Both the position numbers and the translations under genes were made by a program. A DNA stretch of 60,000 nucleotides from Polytrichum commune (taxonomy: Eukaryota > Streptophyta > Polytrichopsida > Polytrichales > Polytrichaceae). Positions 48,701 through 59,579 of the stretch are shown here, piece after piece (position 1 is the first letter of the stretch; each line of letters starts with the position of its first letter). The notes under the pieces were generated by a model, which made no database searches, was not told where the DNA came from, and was given only the letters and a program-made list of their open reading frames with translations. Location of the stretch: assembly GCA_950295325.1 (NCBI GenBank), contig OX485803.1, positions 17,796,001-17,856,000 on the forward strand. Direction: 5' to 3'.

Positions 48701-48932
48701 TCTCCCTCTCCCTGCTTGTTGTTGACACCAGGCCATCTTGTCTCTGACTCTGCAACACGGCTCTCGGGCCACAGGATTGTGCAACCTGGACCCTCCCTCC
48801 TCGAGATTGCTGCTGCCCTCGGAGCTGCACAAGGCTGGAACTAGGACAGGAACTTCCAGACTCGGAAGTAGTGGCAGCTAGAAAGCTGTCCCCATAGTAC
48901 AAACTCGCAGCACGTAACCCCACAGCCTGCAT
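45757..48932 (-). CDS. PSY: Phytoene synthase, 6 exons, plastid-targeted
   Basis: Exons on the minus strand are 48932-48452, 48325-48275, 48082-47910, 47453-47218, 47090-46898 and 45939-45757. All junctions are GT-AG and the joined frame gives 438 aa. The enzyme condenses two geranylgeranyl diphosphates to phytoene, the first committed step of carotenoid synthesis. Residues 1 to about 80 are Ser/Arg/Gln-rich, fitting a plastid transit peptide. Synthase motifs are YAKTFYLGT (154-162), the first Asp-rich motif DELVD (184-188), [24 protein letters not shown], and the second Asp-rich motif DVGED (310-314) followed by [12 protein letters not shown]. The C-terminus has [19 protein letters not shown]. 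All key residues are present and the length is usual for the family. The start is the first ATG of the open frame. Intron lengths are 126, 192, 456, 127 and 958 bp. Confidence 0.95.
45940..46897 (-). other. Intron 5 of phytoene synthase
   Basis: This 958-bp intron separates the exon ending at SRWP from the last exon starting VWSAL. It contains GTACAA hexamer repeats and an (AT)n run at about 46138-46193, and a C run at 46664-46676. The donor is GTGCGT and the acceptor is ACAG. Confidence 0.85.
47454..47909 (-). other. Intron 3 of phytoene synthase
   Basis: This 456-bp intron runs from donor GTAACT (minus strand, 47909) to acceptor TTGCAG. It includes AAGAGGTGGACTCTTTC at about 47588-47604, a match to the end motif of the long inverted-repeat element at 40016-42177, possibly a scar or fragment of that family. 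Confidence 0.75.
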
Positions 48933-49001
48933 TGCTCAAAACTCTTGCCACCACCACAATCGCAATCTCTCCACACACAACTATCCTATCTTATCCTGTA
49001 C

Positions 49002-49431
49002 TATCCTCCCACCAAAATCCCAAAAAGTCCAGAATGCCAACCACCCGCCACAATCCAAACTTCTCCTCTCACAACCTACAGAATCGACTACTTTATCCTC
49101 TCTCACTAAACTCCCAAAAGTCTAGTACTAAGTATGCCCACAATCCAAACCTCTCCTCTTACAACCTACAGAACCAACTAATTTGTCCTCTCTCACCAAA
49201 CTCCCAAAAGTCCAGTTAGCAAGTATGCCCACAATCCAAACCTCCCCTCATACAATCTACACGCAAACTTGATATCCTCCCAAACTCCAGAACGCCAACC
49301 ACCCGCCAAAATCAATCCAAAACTCTCCCTCCGACAATCTACACAACCAACTTACCCCCAACTTATCCTCCCACCAAACTCCCGCAAGTCCAGAATGCCA
49401 ACCACCCCAGCTGCTTATTCTCAATCCTTAG
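49002..49431. repeat. 90-bp minisatellite immediately upstream of phytoene synthase
   Basis: Five units start at 49002, 49094, 49184, 49273 and 49364 (spacings 92, 90, 89 and 91). Each begins TATCCTC or TGTCCTC and contains CCAAACTCC-type, AGTCCAG, AATCCAAAC-CTC and ACAAYCTACA blocks. The fifth unit is partial. The array begins 70 bp above the ATG at 48932, so it lies in the promoter or 5' leader. It is C-rich on the plus strand (G/A-rich on the gene's sense strand). Confidence 0.9.
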
Positions 49432-49815
49432 CTCTCCCGACATGCATGCTTAGTAAGCAGTAGAACTGTGCATGATCGCAGCGAACTGGTGATAGCGCTT
49501 GGGAGCCACTGCAAGTAATCAGTTACGTTAGGCAGTCCAGGTGAAGCGCTCCCTCCTGCTCAGTCCCTACTGACATACGATGACATGCCCCGTGCGAACG
49601 GTTGCCACATGTGGTGGCCCTTTATGCAGAAGATGCCATCTCAGAGCGCAAGCAGCGAGAAGTGGGCCACAGACGAGCAAGCCCGGGCGATTGAAAAAAG
49701 GCATCTCCGGCCGGCCGGCCTGCCTGCCTGCCTGCCTGCGAGCCACTGTGGCCTTGAACGAAGATGAGGAGGAACGGCGGCGGAAGCGCAGGGCGAGGCG
49801 TCGTCCGCGGCCACA
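49432..49815 (-). promoter_or_regulatory. Probable promoter-proximal region of phytoene synthase
   Basis: This GC-rich stretch lies between the minisatellite and a 144-bp inverted repeat. It contains a CGGC/CTGC-rich run with CCTG units (49718-49738). Open frames on the plus strand (49580-49942) have no recognisable domain and probably reflect base composition. No TATA box was placed with confidence. Confidence 0.3.
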
Positions 49816-49959
49816 GTATGCAATAGTCTACGTTACTACTGGGAGCCAGAGGGGGCGCTGGCCGCGACAGAGCCTGACACGTGTCGCGCTCCTACTGGTC
49901 GATCGACTACTCTTTCTTTCTCTCTCCGAGAGAGGGAATTAACGTAGACTATTGCATAC
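49816..49959. repeat. 144-bp cassette bounded by 20-bp perfect inverted repeats, with central G-box
   Basis: GTATGCAATAGTCTACGTTA (49816-49835) is exactly complementary to 49940-49959. Inside lies the palindrome GACACGTGTC (49876-49885), containing the CACGTG G-box that bHLH factors such as PIFs and bZIP factors bind. It sits about 950 bp upstream of the phytoene synthase ATG. G-box control of PSY by phytochrome-interacting factors is established in Arabidopsis; whether it applies here is inference. The arms could also be the ends of a very small MITE. Confidence 0.6.
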
Positions 49960-50579
49960 GAGCGTACCTCTCTTCATCTATCCCACGTAAATGTCCCTAA
50001 ACTAGTGTGCAGTCCGGATGTTGTTTTTCCGGACATCGGAATTAGCTTTGAAGACCCATGATTAGTCCAGTTCAAGTCAATTGAGGTGAATCGGTCACAA
50101 AACTATAGGCGTATGCAATCCAGATGTTACTGTTAAGAAAGGTTTTCGACACCAGAGGGAGTTATCGTATACGAGCATACCTCACATCCATCCAACATAA
50201 AAATTTGACATCATATGTGTTTGTGGCCAGTTCACCTCAAATGACTTGAACTATACAAATTTTGGGACTTGAAAGTTACTTCTGGTGTCAAAAACATTTC
50301 TTAAGAGTAACATCTATATTGCACACCCCTGTAGGTTTGTGGCCAATTCACCTCAAATGAGTTGGATTAGACTTAACTCAAGGTCTTCAAAGTTGATTCC
50401 AATGTCATAAAAGCTTAAAAAGTAGTATCGAGATTACATACTATTCTAGGGGTTTATGTTGGATACATGAGAGGTATCCTCATATGTGATGATTCTCTCC
50501 CCTCCTCCCTCTTTCTCTCACCCTGGCCCTGGGTCAATGTGCCTATTATTGAGGTAAGCATGACTTAAACAAACATTTT
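49960..50579. repeat. Inverted copies of a dispersed repeat (TTCACCTCAAATGA family)
   Basis: Segments near 50020-50150 and 50165-50300 are diverged inverted copies. They share GAGGTGAATCGGTCACAAA/TTTGTGGCCAGTTCACCTC and a CAGAGG..TCTGGTGTC-like centre, and another partial copy starts at 50330. Relatives lie at 9270-9320 and 20405-20530. No coding frame was seen. Confidence 0.5.
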
Positions 50580-51550
50580 TACTCTCTACACCCACTTCTT
50601 GTAGGCTATGAAACACGCGACTGGTGCAAGGTGACTAGCAAATCCAAATCGTGTGCATAGCAACTTTTCCTTATATTTTAGGAACTAAGTATGAATGTCC
50701 TATTCATTGTCAATGTGAAGATTCTCCGGTTATTAATGACTAGACATGGTACCTCAATTAAGATGACTATTGTGATGGCGACTATTGGTTAATAGAATTT
50801 GAGCACTTTGTCCAATAAATTTTCAACACATGTCTTATTTGGTGTATGTTCTTAGATCCACACCCAACCATTCCCCTACTCAAATATAGGTGTTCATTCA
50901 AGATGAGGCACCGAATTAGGCACATCTACTTTAAACGCCCACCACTTTGAGTTGGGCCCCCACCACTATTATCCAAAGTGTAGTGCATCATATTCTAGCA
51001 CGTGTATTTTTTTTTAGATGAAATTATCTTTGAATTAGCATCGGAGGTCCCAAATTAGTCTAGGTGGACCCACTTGAGATGATTTAAAATCATGGGGGTC
51101 AATTCTCTACTAGACCCTCTTTACCTTAATAACAATGATAGGGACTCAACTCAAAGAGGTGGTCGCCAAGCCCTGGCTTGGGTCTCTATGCCTTTCATTA
51201 AGGTAAGTGGGTCTTAAACGGACACTTTTCACTCTGCACCCACTTCTTGTAGGACACGAAACACGAAAACATCGCAAGATGATCAAAAAAACCCAAATCG
51301 TGCACGTAGTAGTTAGTTTCCTTGCATATTTGGAACTCATATGAAATTTTTACTCATTAACAAAGTGAAGAATATTACTTTTATAGACTAATTATGTAGG
51401 TCTTCCTAATTACGCAAACTATTGGCCTAGAATCATTAACAAATTTTAAGTGCATAGTCCAATATTTTACAAGAAAAACCTTATCTTTTTAGGATTCATT
51501 CTTTAATCCACATCTAACAAATATAAGTGGTCATTTAAAATGAGAAACTA
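50580..51550 (-). repeat. Two direct copies of a dispersed repeat with at least four more in the window
   Basis: 50580-50900 and 51220-51550 are direct, diverged copies starting CACCCACTTCTTGTAGG. They run through a TTGAATGTCC/TGAGCACT-rich middle to TTCTTAGATCCACA and TTCAATCAAGA-like ends. Other copies are at 10055-10380 (+), 53590-53920 (+), 56960-57135 (+) and 59195-59490 (-). Between the two copies, 50925-51130 is a half copy of the foldback element at 19951-20371. No protein is encoded and the family was not recognised. Confidence 0.6.
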
Positions 51551-53589
51551 AATTAGGCCCACTTACCTTATGAGGCCAACCTAATAAAAGATGATTTTGT
51601 GGATTAAAGAAAAAACAACAATTGGAAGGAAGGGGCCGGTGTGTGGGTTACTCATACAAGCAAGATTCATCCAATCCTCACATGGGGTGGCGGAGCATAT
51701 ATTATAGTACTTAAGCTTCGCTAAGTTATTATACAAATCATCGTATGCTACTACAAAAAGACGGGAGGGTGCAAGGAAGTCGTATGTGCCATGTGTGCTT
51801 TGAGATTCCTAATTAGTTAGACGGGAACCACGGGTTTGAATATGCCTAAAGTCACACGGGTCATTCGACCATAAAGAATGGAGGATTTTGCCATGTTCCG
51901 AACACTACGCTTAGCACTAAGTAATTGTTTTTGCTTAGCAAGGATGCTTGATGGGTGGTATTTTAAGGCATGGTAGTTGTGAGTTTTGGACTTTGAAGTT
52001 CCAATTAGTCGGAGTTTTAACTAAGACAAAATGCTACATAACATTATTCAGACATGTGGGTCGGTTTCATGACCCTAGAATATGTCAATTATATCCTGTG
52101 GATCCCTCAAACAACTTGGGAATATTCTTTTATTATTCACACATTCAAGTTGAACTTGGAAAATTGGGTGGAGTTATATTTCCGACACTATGTAACGGAA
52201 CTAATGTTCATCCCTAGAATATTTGCAAGGGACATCCCAATATTACCCCTTAAAACTATTATTAAAAACATCACTATCATTGAAAATACCAACACTATTC
52301 GCAATATTCTTACTATTCAAACTGACGCTATTCATTATTCGTACCGGCGTCAGTTTTTCCCCATGAAGGCAAGTTAGTGGAAGCACGTGTCAAATGTTGA
52401 ATATAAAATGGAACACAATCATGCAGCTGAATAATGTTTACTAAACATCAACCACAAAAACGGGAGTCATGTGATACCATTGTACCCTCACAAAGCACAA
52501 TAGTCCCAGTCATGTGAATTGGTCAGATGTACAAGGTAGTTACTATACCAAAGGAATCTTAGAGGTTTGATATTGAGTGCCAACATATGAAGCCTAGGCA
52601 ATTGTCTTAGCTTTGATGAGAAAGCAATGCAAATCTACCATCATGGTAGATTGCATATTTTCTACTAATATGAGACAAGTTTTCAGTGACGCATGACAAT
52701 GGTCTAGGACTCACATGCTTGTAGATTATTAATTACATAATAAAAAAATCATAAAAATTGTGTATATTATGACACTCAATGAACCAAATGATGTAATAAG
52801 ATCTAGACTCATATGTTCCATGATAATGTGAAATAAAATATCTATTTGAATTGAAAACAAGGGGGAGGGGGAGGGTCTATGGTGTGCTCATAACTTAATA
52901 GGTAAAGTGCACTTCTTCGCATGTGATGACCATTGCACTTGACTTATATGGAGCCCACAATGAGTTCATTATAGGAATGTAAGTAGCATATGTCAAAGGG
53001 ATCCTGCTCTTTTCCTACTAAGATATATAGACCTTAACTGATTTCTAGCATATATTTACAAATCCAAGTTTGAAATGTACATATCCGGAAGATTTCCAAA
53101 TATTCTTGAATGCCACTTCAAAAATCTAGAAATATATTCACTTTGACTCCAAAGAGAACAAGCCCAATTCTCATATTTTACATTTGGATTTGCTATTGTA
53201 TTCATGTGAGTTTTTAAAGTTCTCAAACCCCTACATATGTTGAAATGCTGGAAGTTGACACTTTAAGCATACATACACCCTTAGTGGCTTGGCTCTTTGA
53301 AGCAACAAAGCTAACAGTCTTGAACATGAATGATGCATTCTGCTTGCTTTGCTACTCTCCTCAAAAAGGGTGCCATTGCCATTGAGAAATGAAAATGTAT
53401 TTTGTTGTATGTTGCCAATGCATGCGGTCCAAAAACCAACATTCTAGTATTTGAGCACTCTTATTCCGACACCACACTTCACTTTTTCCAAGAAGAACTA
53501 GAACTAGAGCAATTCACCCTAGTCCCCCAAAAAAGGTCCAAAAGTCTTGAGCACAAGTCCTAGCTTGAAGACTTTGTCCCTAGTTCCAA
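51551..53589. other. Gene-free stretch
   Basis: No supported gene. 52590-52720 resembles 45205-45310. A palindrome AATCTACCATCATGGTAGATT lies at about 52631-52651 (one extra base). Frames over 51948-52377 are short and without motifs. Confidence 0.45.
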
Positions 53590-56360
53590 CGTAGCAAGAA
53601 TATGGACACCTACATTGGAGTGGTATGTGGTCAAGTGTGGACCTAAGCATGGAGATCAAAATGACATGCTTTTAAAGAGATTGGACCACATGCTCAGAAT
53701 ATGCTAATAATTCTATGTTCAATACTCAACATGATTAGGGAGAACCTATATGACCACTTAAAGAACACAATAATTTCTTTACTCTGACAATGAAGAAGAC
53801 ATTCATATAAGCTCTGAAAATTATGAGGCAAATGGCTATGAGCACACAATTTGGATTCACTACTCACGTCGCACGAATTGCGAGTTCCGTAGCCTACAAG
53901 AAGTGGGTGTAGAGACAAAAGTATCCAAACAACACACACATAGACTACCTTATCGTGTTTCTTGGTTTTTGTAGATTTGCTTCAACGTTTCTTATTAGGA
54001 TGCCACATAGTGTTAACTTAGGGGCGGTGGCAATCTTGGGTACGTGTTCGTAGAATACTTGCCATGGAATACCTGTACACTAACTGTATGCATGTAACCA
54101 CTAACTTAGGGTTGACACATGATTTGGCAAGCCAATCCTCGGACCATTTATTATAGTTTTATTGGGGCATTTGTAGGGTGTTCCGGGGGGAGGGGGATAA
54201 GGGATGGCACAACACCCGAGTGCCATGTAGGCCATTTCGAACACTTGGCAAGGTGCATGGTGCCAAAATGGCACGATTTGGTATCTTGAGCCATGGCCCG
54301 GGAATCCATTGTTCTTTCCGACTTCTCTACAACTCATGGACAATATGACATTCGAGTTGGTATAATATGTACATAAGATTTGTTGCATCAGAGAGAGAGA
54401 GAGAGAGTGTGTGTGAGTCTTAATACCAACATCCCGTAGAGGGCTCTCAATTTCAGCACAACATAATTATTTTCCTTTCCAAATTTGTCATGTGTCATGT
54501 TCACATTTGCCACAACCCCACCTATATCCTACTTGGACACCACGTTCCGGCACACGTAAAGATGACATAGGGAGCCTTCTATAGTGTTTCCTCGTACTTC
54601 TTAGTCAACAAATCATGTGAGTCAAGTGAGTGCACCATGTCAATATCATGTGGGCTTGCATATCAAAATTACGTGCATACTTTCCACTACGCAATTGCAA
54701 GTCAATGGATGAAGTTGCGTGTGTGTAAGAATGCACGTGAATGAGACCTTTTGGGTTGCATTTATATTATGGTCTAGGGGCAGACACCTCGGGGTCCAAA
54801 ATACCCCTCCACGGACCTTACTTTTGGGACTTAGGATTGGACTCAACCTCAAAGTTTGGTTTCTTAAATTGGGTGGAATTTATCCGAAGTTGAGTCCACC
54901 AAGATGTGACAAGAATACGATGCCACAATATCACCATGACATGTATTTGCACTTTCTTGGGTCCAAAATTTTGCTCCCGACCAATAACATTGTTCGGTTT
55001 TGAAGTTTCTTTGGTCTTGGACCCATGTGTAGACCCACCCTTAGTTCAAGTGATTGTAGTCATGGGACGTCACGACCCTCTATTGCAACCTAGCATGTGG
55101 CTTCACCTTTTCCAGTGGTCGATCCCATGACCCAAACAAAAAAATGTTGTGACGATTTGGTAAGACTTTGGGGACAATAGGACATTGAAGACAATATTGA
55201 AACGATGTCCCCTCATGTATACATATCCGATGATTTGTCAGCTTAGCATCATGGGGAAGGTCACTCACGCTACTACACACGTCCTTGGACTATGAATGCC
55301 GTTATACAATGACAATCTTCAAGTAGTGTGATGGATTATGAAAACAAAAACAAAAACAAAAGAATTCAATGCGATCGCCCCTTGATTGCCAAGTTTTTTT
55401 TTTTGGGGGGGGGGGGTTCATGTGGTGAGTCAAGAATTTTATGATACGATAATCTAATTGTAGAGCTCGCATGTCAATGTTGCTCAATGGCAATGTTATG
55501 AAATTCAATATACACTACATTTGTTTGCAATATTTTGGTCATATAATTGCAAATGAAGAATGGCCGACTATAGTTTCATGAGAGTTTACACCCAACTTTT
55601 GAGCACACCCATGAAGTGATCTTTGGTCTAAGGATGGGGAGTGCATTCATGTAGGATGGTTAGAATCATGCATGAGTGAAATTTGATAGCAATGCATCTT
55701 ATGTATTGAGACTTACATTAGTTTTTTTAGTCTTATGTCATTACTAATGTGCACAATGTCACTCAACACATATATTACCTCGCCTATTATGTTATTAGAA
55801 TGACCATAGCCATTATATTACCCTTTCATCTCATACTATCTTATAAGCATGTGTTGTTATCATGGAATTTTCTGGAGAAGGTGCATGTATTTGTCCAACA
55901 AGTTGCCCACCCGTATTGTTTGTAGTTATTACTCTTGGCATATCAAAAAGTGAACACTATCTACTTTAGGTGGGACTTTGTGACCAATATAGATCGCAGG
56001 GTCTCTTGACTTTCATCACTTATATCTAATTCAATATTTAGTAGAAATGTTTTTACTTTGTTCAAGGGGTCCATAGCCTCTTGACATATTCTAGGACCAT
56101 GGAATTGGCCCACATGGTTGAATAATTAATGTTGAATATTGACTACCTATCATTAATTTGTTAGAGTTTGGGTTCGTTCATGCAACATGGTGTTCAGAGA
56201 AGGTGAAGCACCACCTCTATAATAGTCCCATGGAAGTAGGTAGAGAAGTCAAAGTAAAGATTCTCTTTTAAATGACCACATAGGCACTCCCAATTATGTT
56301 AACACTTGAACCTAAAACCATGTAGACCTATATTTTGCACAATTATGTAGTTTCCACTTA
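53590..56360. other. Gene-free stretch with one dispersed-repeat copy
   Basis: 53590-53920 is a plus-oriented copy of the family at 50580-51550. The remainder shows only short frames, an (AG)n(TG)n run at 54391-54415 and mixed T/G runs at 55395-55418. Confidence 0.45.
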
Positions 56361-56762
56361 GGGCCAGTTTAGACTACAGTGAAGAAGTGCATTGGTCAGG
56401 AATTTTAGGGGGATGGAGCAATATGATTGGCTACGAAATAAGTTCTTCACCAACCATGGTTGCACTATGCCCAAGACTTCTCCGGTGAAGAACTTCAAGC
56501 ATAAATGAAAAGATGACATGGTTGCCAACATGACAACTCTTTTTAATTTCTAGGGGAGTTCTCCGAAGGTCAAGTTTCTTGAGCAACCTCAAACCCTTGG
56601 ACAAAAAAATTGGCCTCTAGAGAACTCCAACTTCATGTTTTTTTAATTTAATATTTTTTTTCTCATCTTGTCCGACATTCCCACTGTTACCTCAAATGCC
56701 CTTGTCTTGGCTGAAAATTTTGATTGATCGGTGCACCTCTTCACCATAGTCCAACCTGACCC
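56361..56762. mobile_element. PIF/Harbinger-like MITE, relative of the 12.7-14.0 kb element
   Basis: The ends are inverted repeats starting GGGCCAGTTTAGACTACAGT (56361) and, on the minus strand from 56762, GGGTCAGGTTGGACTATGGT. They continue in both into GAAGA.GTGCA..GGTCA. TTA flanks both sides (56358-56360 and 56763-56765), a perfect 3-bp target duplication. The 402-bp body is non-coding. The terminus is clearly related to GGGCCGGTTTACACTACGGT of the larger element at 12699-14018. Confidence 0.82.
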
Positions 56763-57649
56763 TTAGTCCAATCTCATTGCAACCAATTTTAATGTCCACC
56801 TTAACCAGACCCCTTGCCATACATTTCTCAAATATAGGTGTTCAATCAAGAAGAGTGACCATATAACGCCCACACACCTTATTCTCATTTTTTTTTTTGG
56901 GGGGGGGGGAGAAAATAGTGGATGCAAGTTGCCTCTAACATATGTGATTGTTATCCAATCACTTCTCTTAATTGGACACTTGAATATCGTGTGGTTAGGT
57001 GTAGATTTAAGAACAAATACGTTAAAGACACGTGTTTAAAAGAGATTGGTTGGACTACGCCTTTGGATTTTATAAACTACCCACGTGCAGTAGTCAACAT
57101 CATTGGGGAGAGTACCTATGTATTCATTCAATAATTCAACACACATGCACTTCCAATAACCATAACTAAATCAAGAAATGTACGACTATCACTTTGCTTT
57201 TTGTTGAAGTTCCATCGTAGTTTAGCTAATGCAACACAAATTCCAAAATGTAGATTTGATTAATAAAAGAGACAGAGAGAGAACAAGAAAAACTAACCCA
57301 ATAAATAGTGTAATGTGAGCTTCATTAACCCAGCCTCAACCCCTAAAGACCGAGAAGGACTTTTTTGTCTGGGTAGTCACACGTTTACGTTATAATCTTA
57401 TGACATCAAACACACGAACAGGTAAAAAATTTATGTGAACAAACCTAGCTTTACAAAGATGTTATCCATATCATCAGATCCACCACACGAAGTACAGATC
57501 TTCTTTAACAAGTCGTTGAGTTAGACTGAACTCATTGAGACGATTTGGAGGAGATTTCAGTCCGTCGTTTAGGTGTCAACACCCCAGACCTCGAAGGTAT
57601 TGGCTAGGCAGTCTTTCTAGATGCAAAACTGGCATTCACACACAAGCAG
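56763..57649. other. Gene-free stretch with one dispersed-repeat copy
   Basis: 56960-57135 is a short copy of the family at 50580-51550. A T/G run lies at 56888-56909. Nothing else was recognised. Confidence 0.45.
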
Positions 57650-59115
57650 TGATCGGGGAGATTGTTTGGGCATTCCTAATAGGTTGAGATCCTAGTGTTT
57701 GCAAGTGCAACCGGTTACATGCTGATGACATCCTTCGGTTTTCCTGTATTAATTTGAGGTATATTCCATGAATTCCTCTAAAGTGATCAGTAAATCTCCT
57801 GAAGTCTTCAACTTCAACCAGTCATTTCTCAAACTCAACCGGTTCATCTGTGACTAACTGCCAGTTCTCCTCGATCATTGCACACAAGTTCTTGTGGTCG
57901 GTAACTCAAGTCATTTGTGTCTTATTGGGTTTCGCGCTTTCCCATGCTGATGGTGGGCGTGTAACCACCATGACTGCATCGGATGTCTGCAAATGGCAGG
58001 GGCTTCAGAAAGTCCACCAGTTTTGCCAGATGGAAATAAAGGTGACGAAGAGAGAGAGAGAGAGAGCTTGTGGACCAGCCACGCACAAAAGGTTAGGTTA
58101 CATGGATCGATCACAGCACTTTAATTTGTGGGCCATACACATACACTTAAGCTGCATGTCTCTCGACCACATGTCCCTTGCCAACGACCTTTCCATTGCT
58201 ACCTCCGAACTCGGCCATGTACCTGCACAGCCTCATGTTTCCAACTGACAACAGAACAATCATGAGCAGGGAGGACAGACCCGCTATTTACAGATGAACT
58301 GGTTCATGAGTTTGATGCCCCAGCCACACCGGGGGCAGTGTTCAAGATTGAAGTCTTCAATGCCCTTCAAACGCGATTGGACCTTTCAAAATATACCTCT
58401 CTTCAAACCAACCCTTTGTAACGCAACCCCAGCTTGAAAATGAAGACGTCACTTGAAGTCCTCGATATAATTTGCCCGCCACAAGAACTAACAAGCGTAG
58501 GGCATTGTCACTCCAATTTTTATTTTTTGGGGTACAAATTGAAAAATCAATCGCAAGAAAGGGCCGCATTGTCACTATGATAAGTGGAGTTAGATGGTTG
58601 ATTCTTGATTCTTCACATTGTAGCGGAAACATGTACCATATCATTCACGCACAAGTTTGATGTGAGTTTTGAATTTCATTTCTATATTCTTAGATTGACG
58701 TCTTGGATTTGAACCAGCCTTTCAACTAAAGAGTTGAAGTTTGATAGCCCTTCGAAATGAGACTCATATGAGGGCTTAAATCTTGAACACTGACCGAGGG
58801 GTCCAACTGCCCCCCAGCCGGTTGGCCAATGCAGTGCGGGTGCCTTGTAGCCAGCTAGTCGGGGCTCTTTAGGACCTTGTCCCATACGCCCTGGATGGGA
58901 ACCCCACACCGGCCAGGGGGGGCAGCTGGACCCCCCGGTGTGGCCAAGGTGTGAGAAATGACGAGTTGAATTCAAGACTTCAGAAAGAATTAATGATCAT
59001 TTAGAGGAATTTGTAGAGTCTACGATTCAATAAAGTGAAACTAAAAATGACAAAATGTAGCCGGTTGGTCTTGGAAACACTAGGACTATGTCTGAAAATC
59101 TCCCAACAGAATCAA
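57650..59115. mobile_element. Nested foldback-family copies
   Basis: 57650-57885 is a right half of the CAGGG-ended foldback family (GAGGTATATTCCATGAATTC, then CTCAAACTCAACCGGTTCAT). 58265-58315 is a left terminus of the same family (CAGGGAGGACAGACCCGC, TTTACAGATGAACTGGTTCA). Its continuation appears only at 58956-59115 (GAGAAATGACGAGTTGAATT, TTTAGAGGAATT). The 640 bp in between (58316-58955) begins CCCCAGCCACACCGGGGG and ends CCCCCCGGTGTGGCC. It carries its own inverted repeat (GTGTTCAAGATT at about 58340 versus AATCTTGAACAC at about 58786), so it looks like a second element inserted into the first. A (GA)n run is at 58047-58067. Confidence 0.5.
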
Positions 59116-59579
59116 GAGCGCTAATAACAAGGTAAGATAGATGGGTCTCAAATGGTTGTTTTTTTCCCAACTAGGCCACTTTCTCCTAGGATATGGAACC
59201 CATGATTTGTATGAAATCTTTAGCAAACCCAAATCAAGGCTTTAGCCACTTTCCTCATAAATTTCAAAGCCCACATGAATATCTTGATTATTTTCAAATT
59301 GAGGAATTTTGTGCTCATTAAATGGTCATATAGGTCTAATTGAATTACACTTGACTATTGAGCTTGAAATGGTTATCATACTTTGAGTATATAGTCCAAT
59401 CTCTATTAAGCACAAGTTTTTTTGGTATATCCGTTTTTGGAGCCACATCTAACCATATACCACTCAAATACAAGTGTCCAATCAGGATAGAAGAAAAGAA
59501 AAAGAATACTAACTTCGACATAGCTGATGTGAAGATGGTCCGTTGGCCAAGTTCTTAACACTTCCATAAAGAAGCGTAA
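59116..59579. other. Gene-free stretch with one dispersed-repeat copy
   Basis: 59195-59490 is a minus-oriented copy of the six-member family at 50580-51550. It then passes into the LINE tail. Confidence 0.45.

Noticed and set aside
49580-49942. Possible small gene on the plus strand upstream of phytoene synthase
   Set aside because: The frame is open because of GC-rich composition, no motif is recognised, and it overlaps the inverted-repeat cassette.
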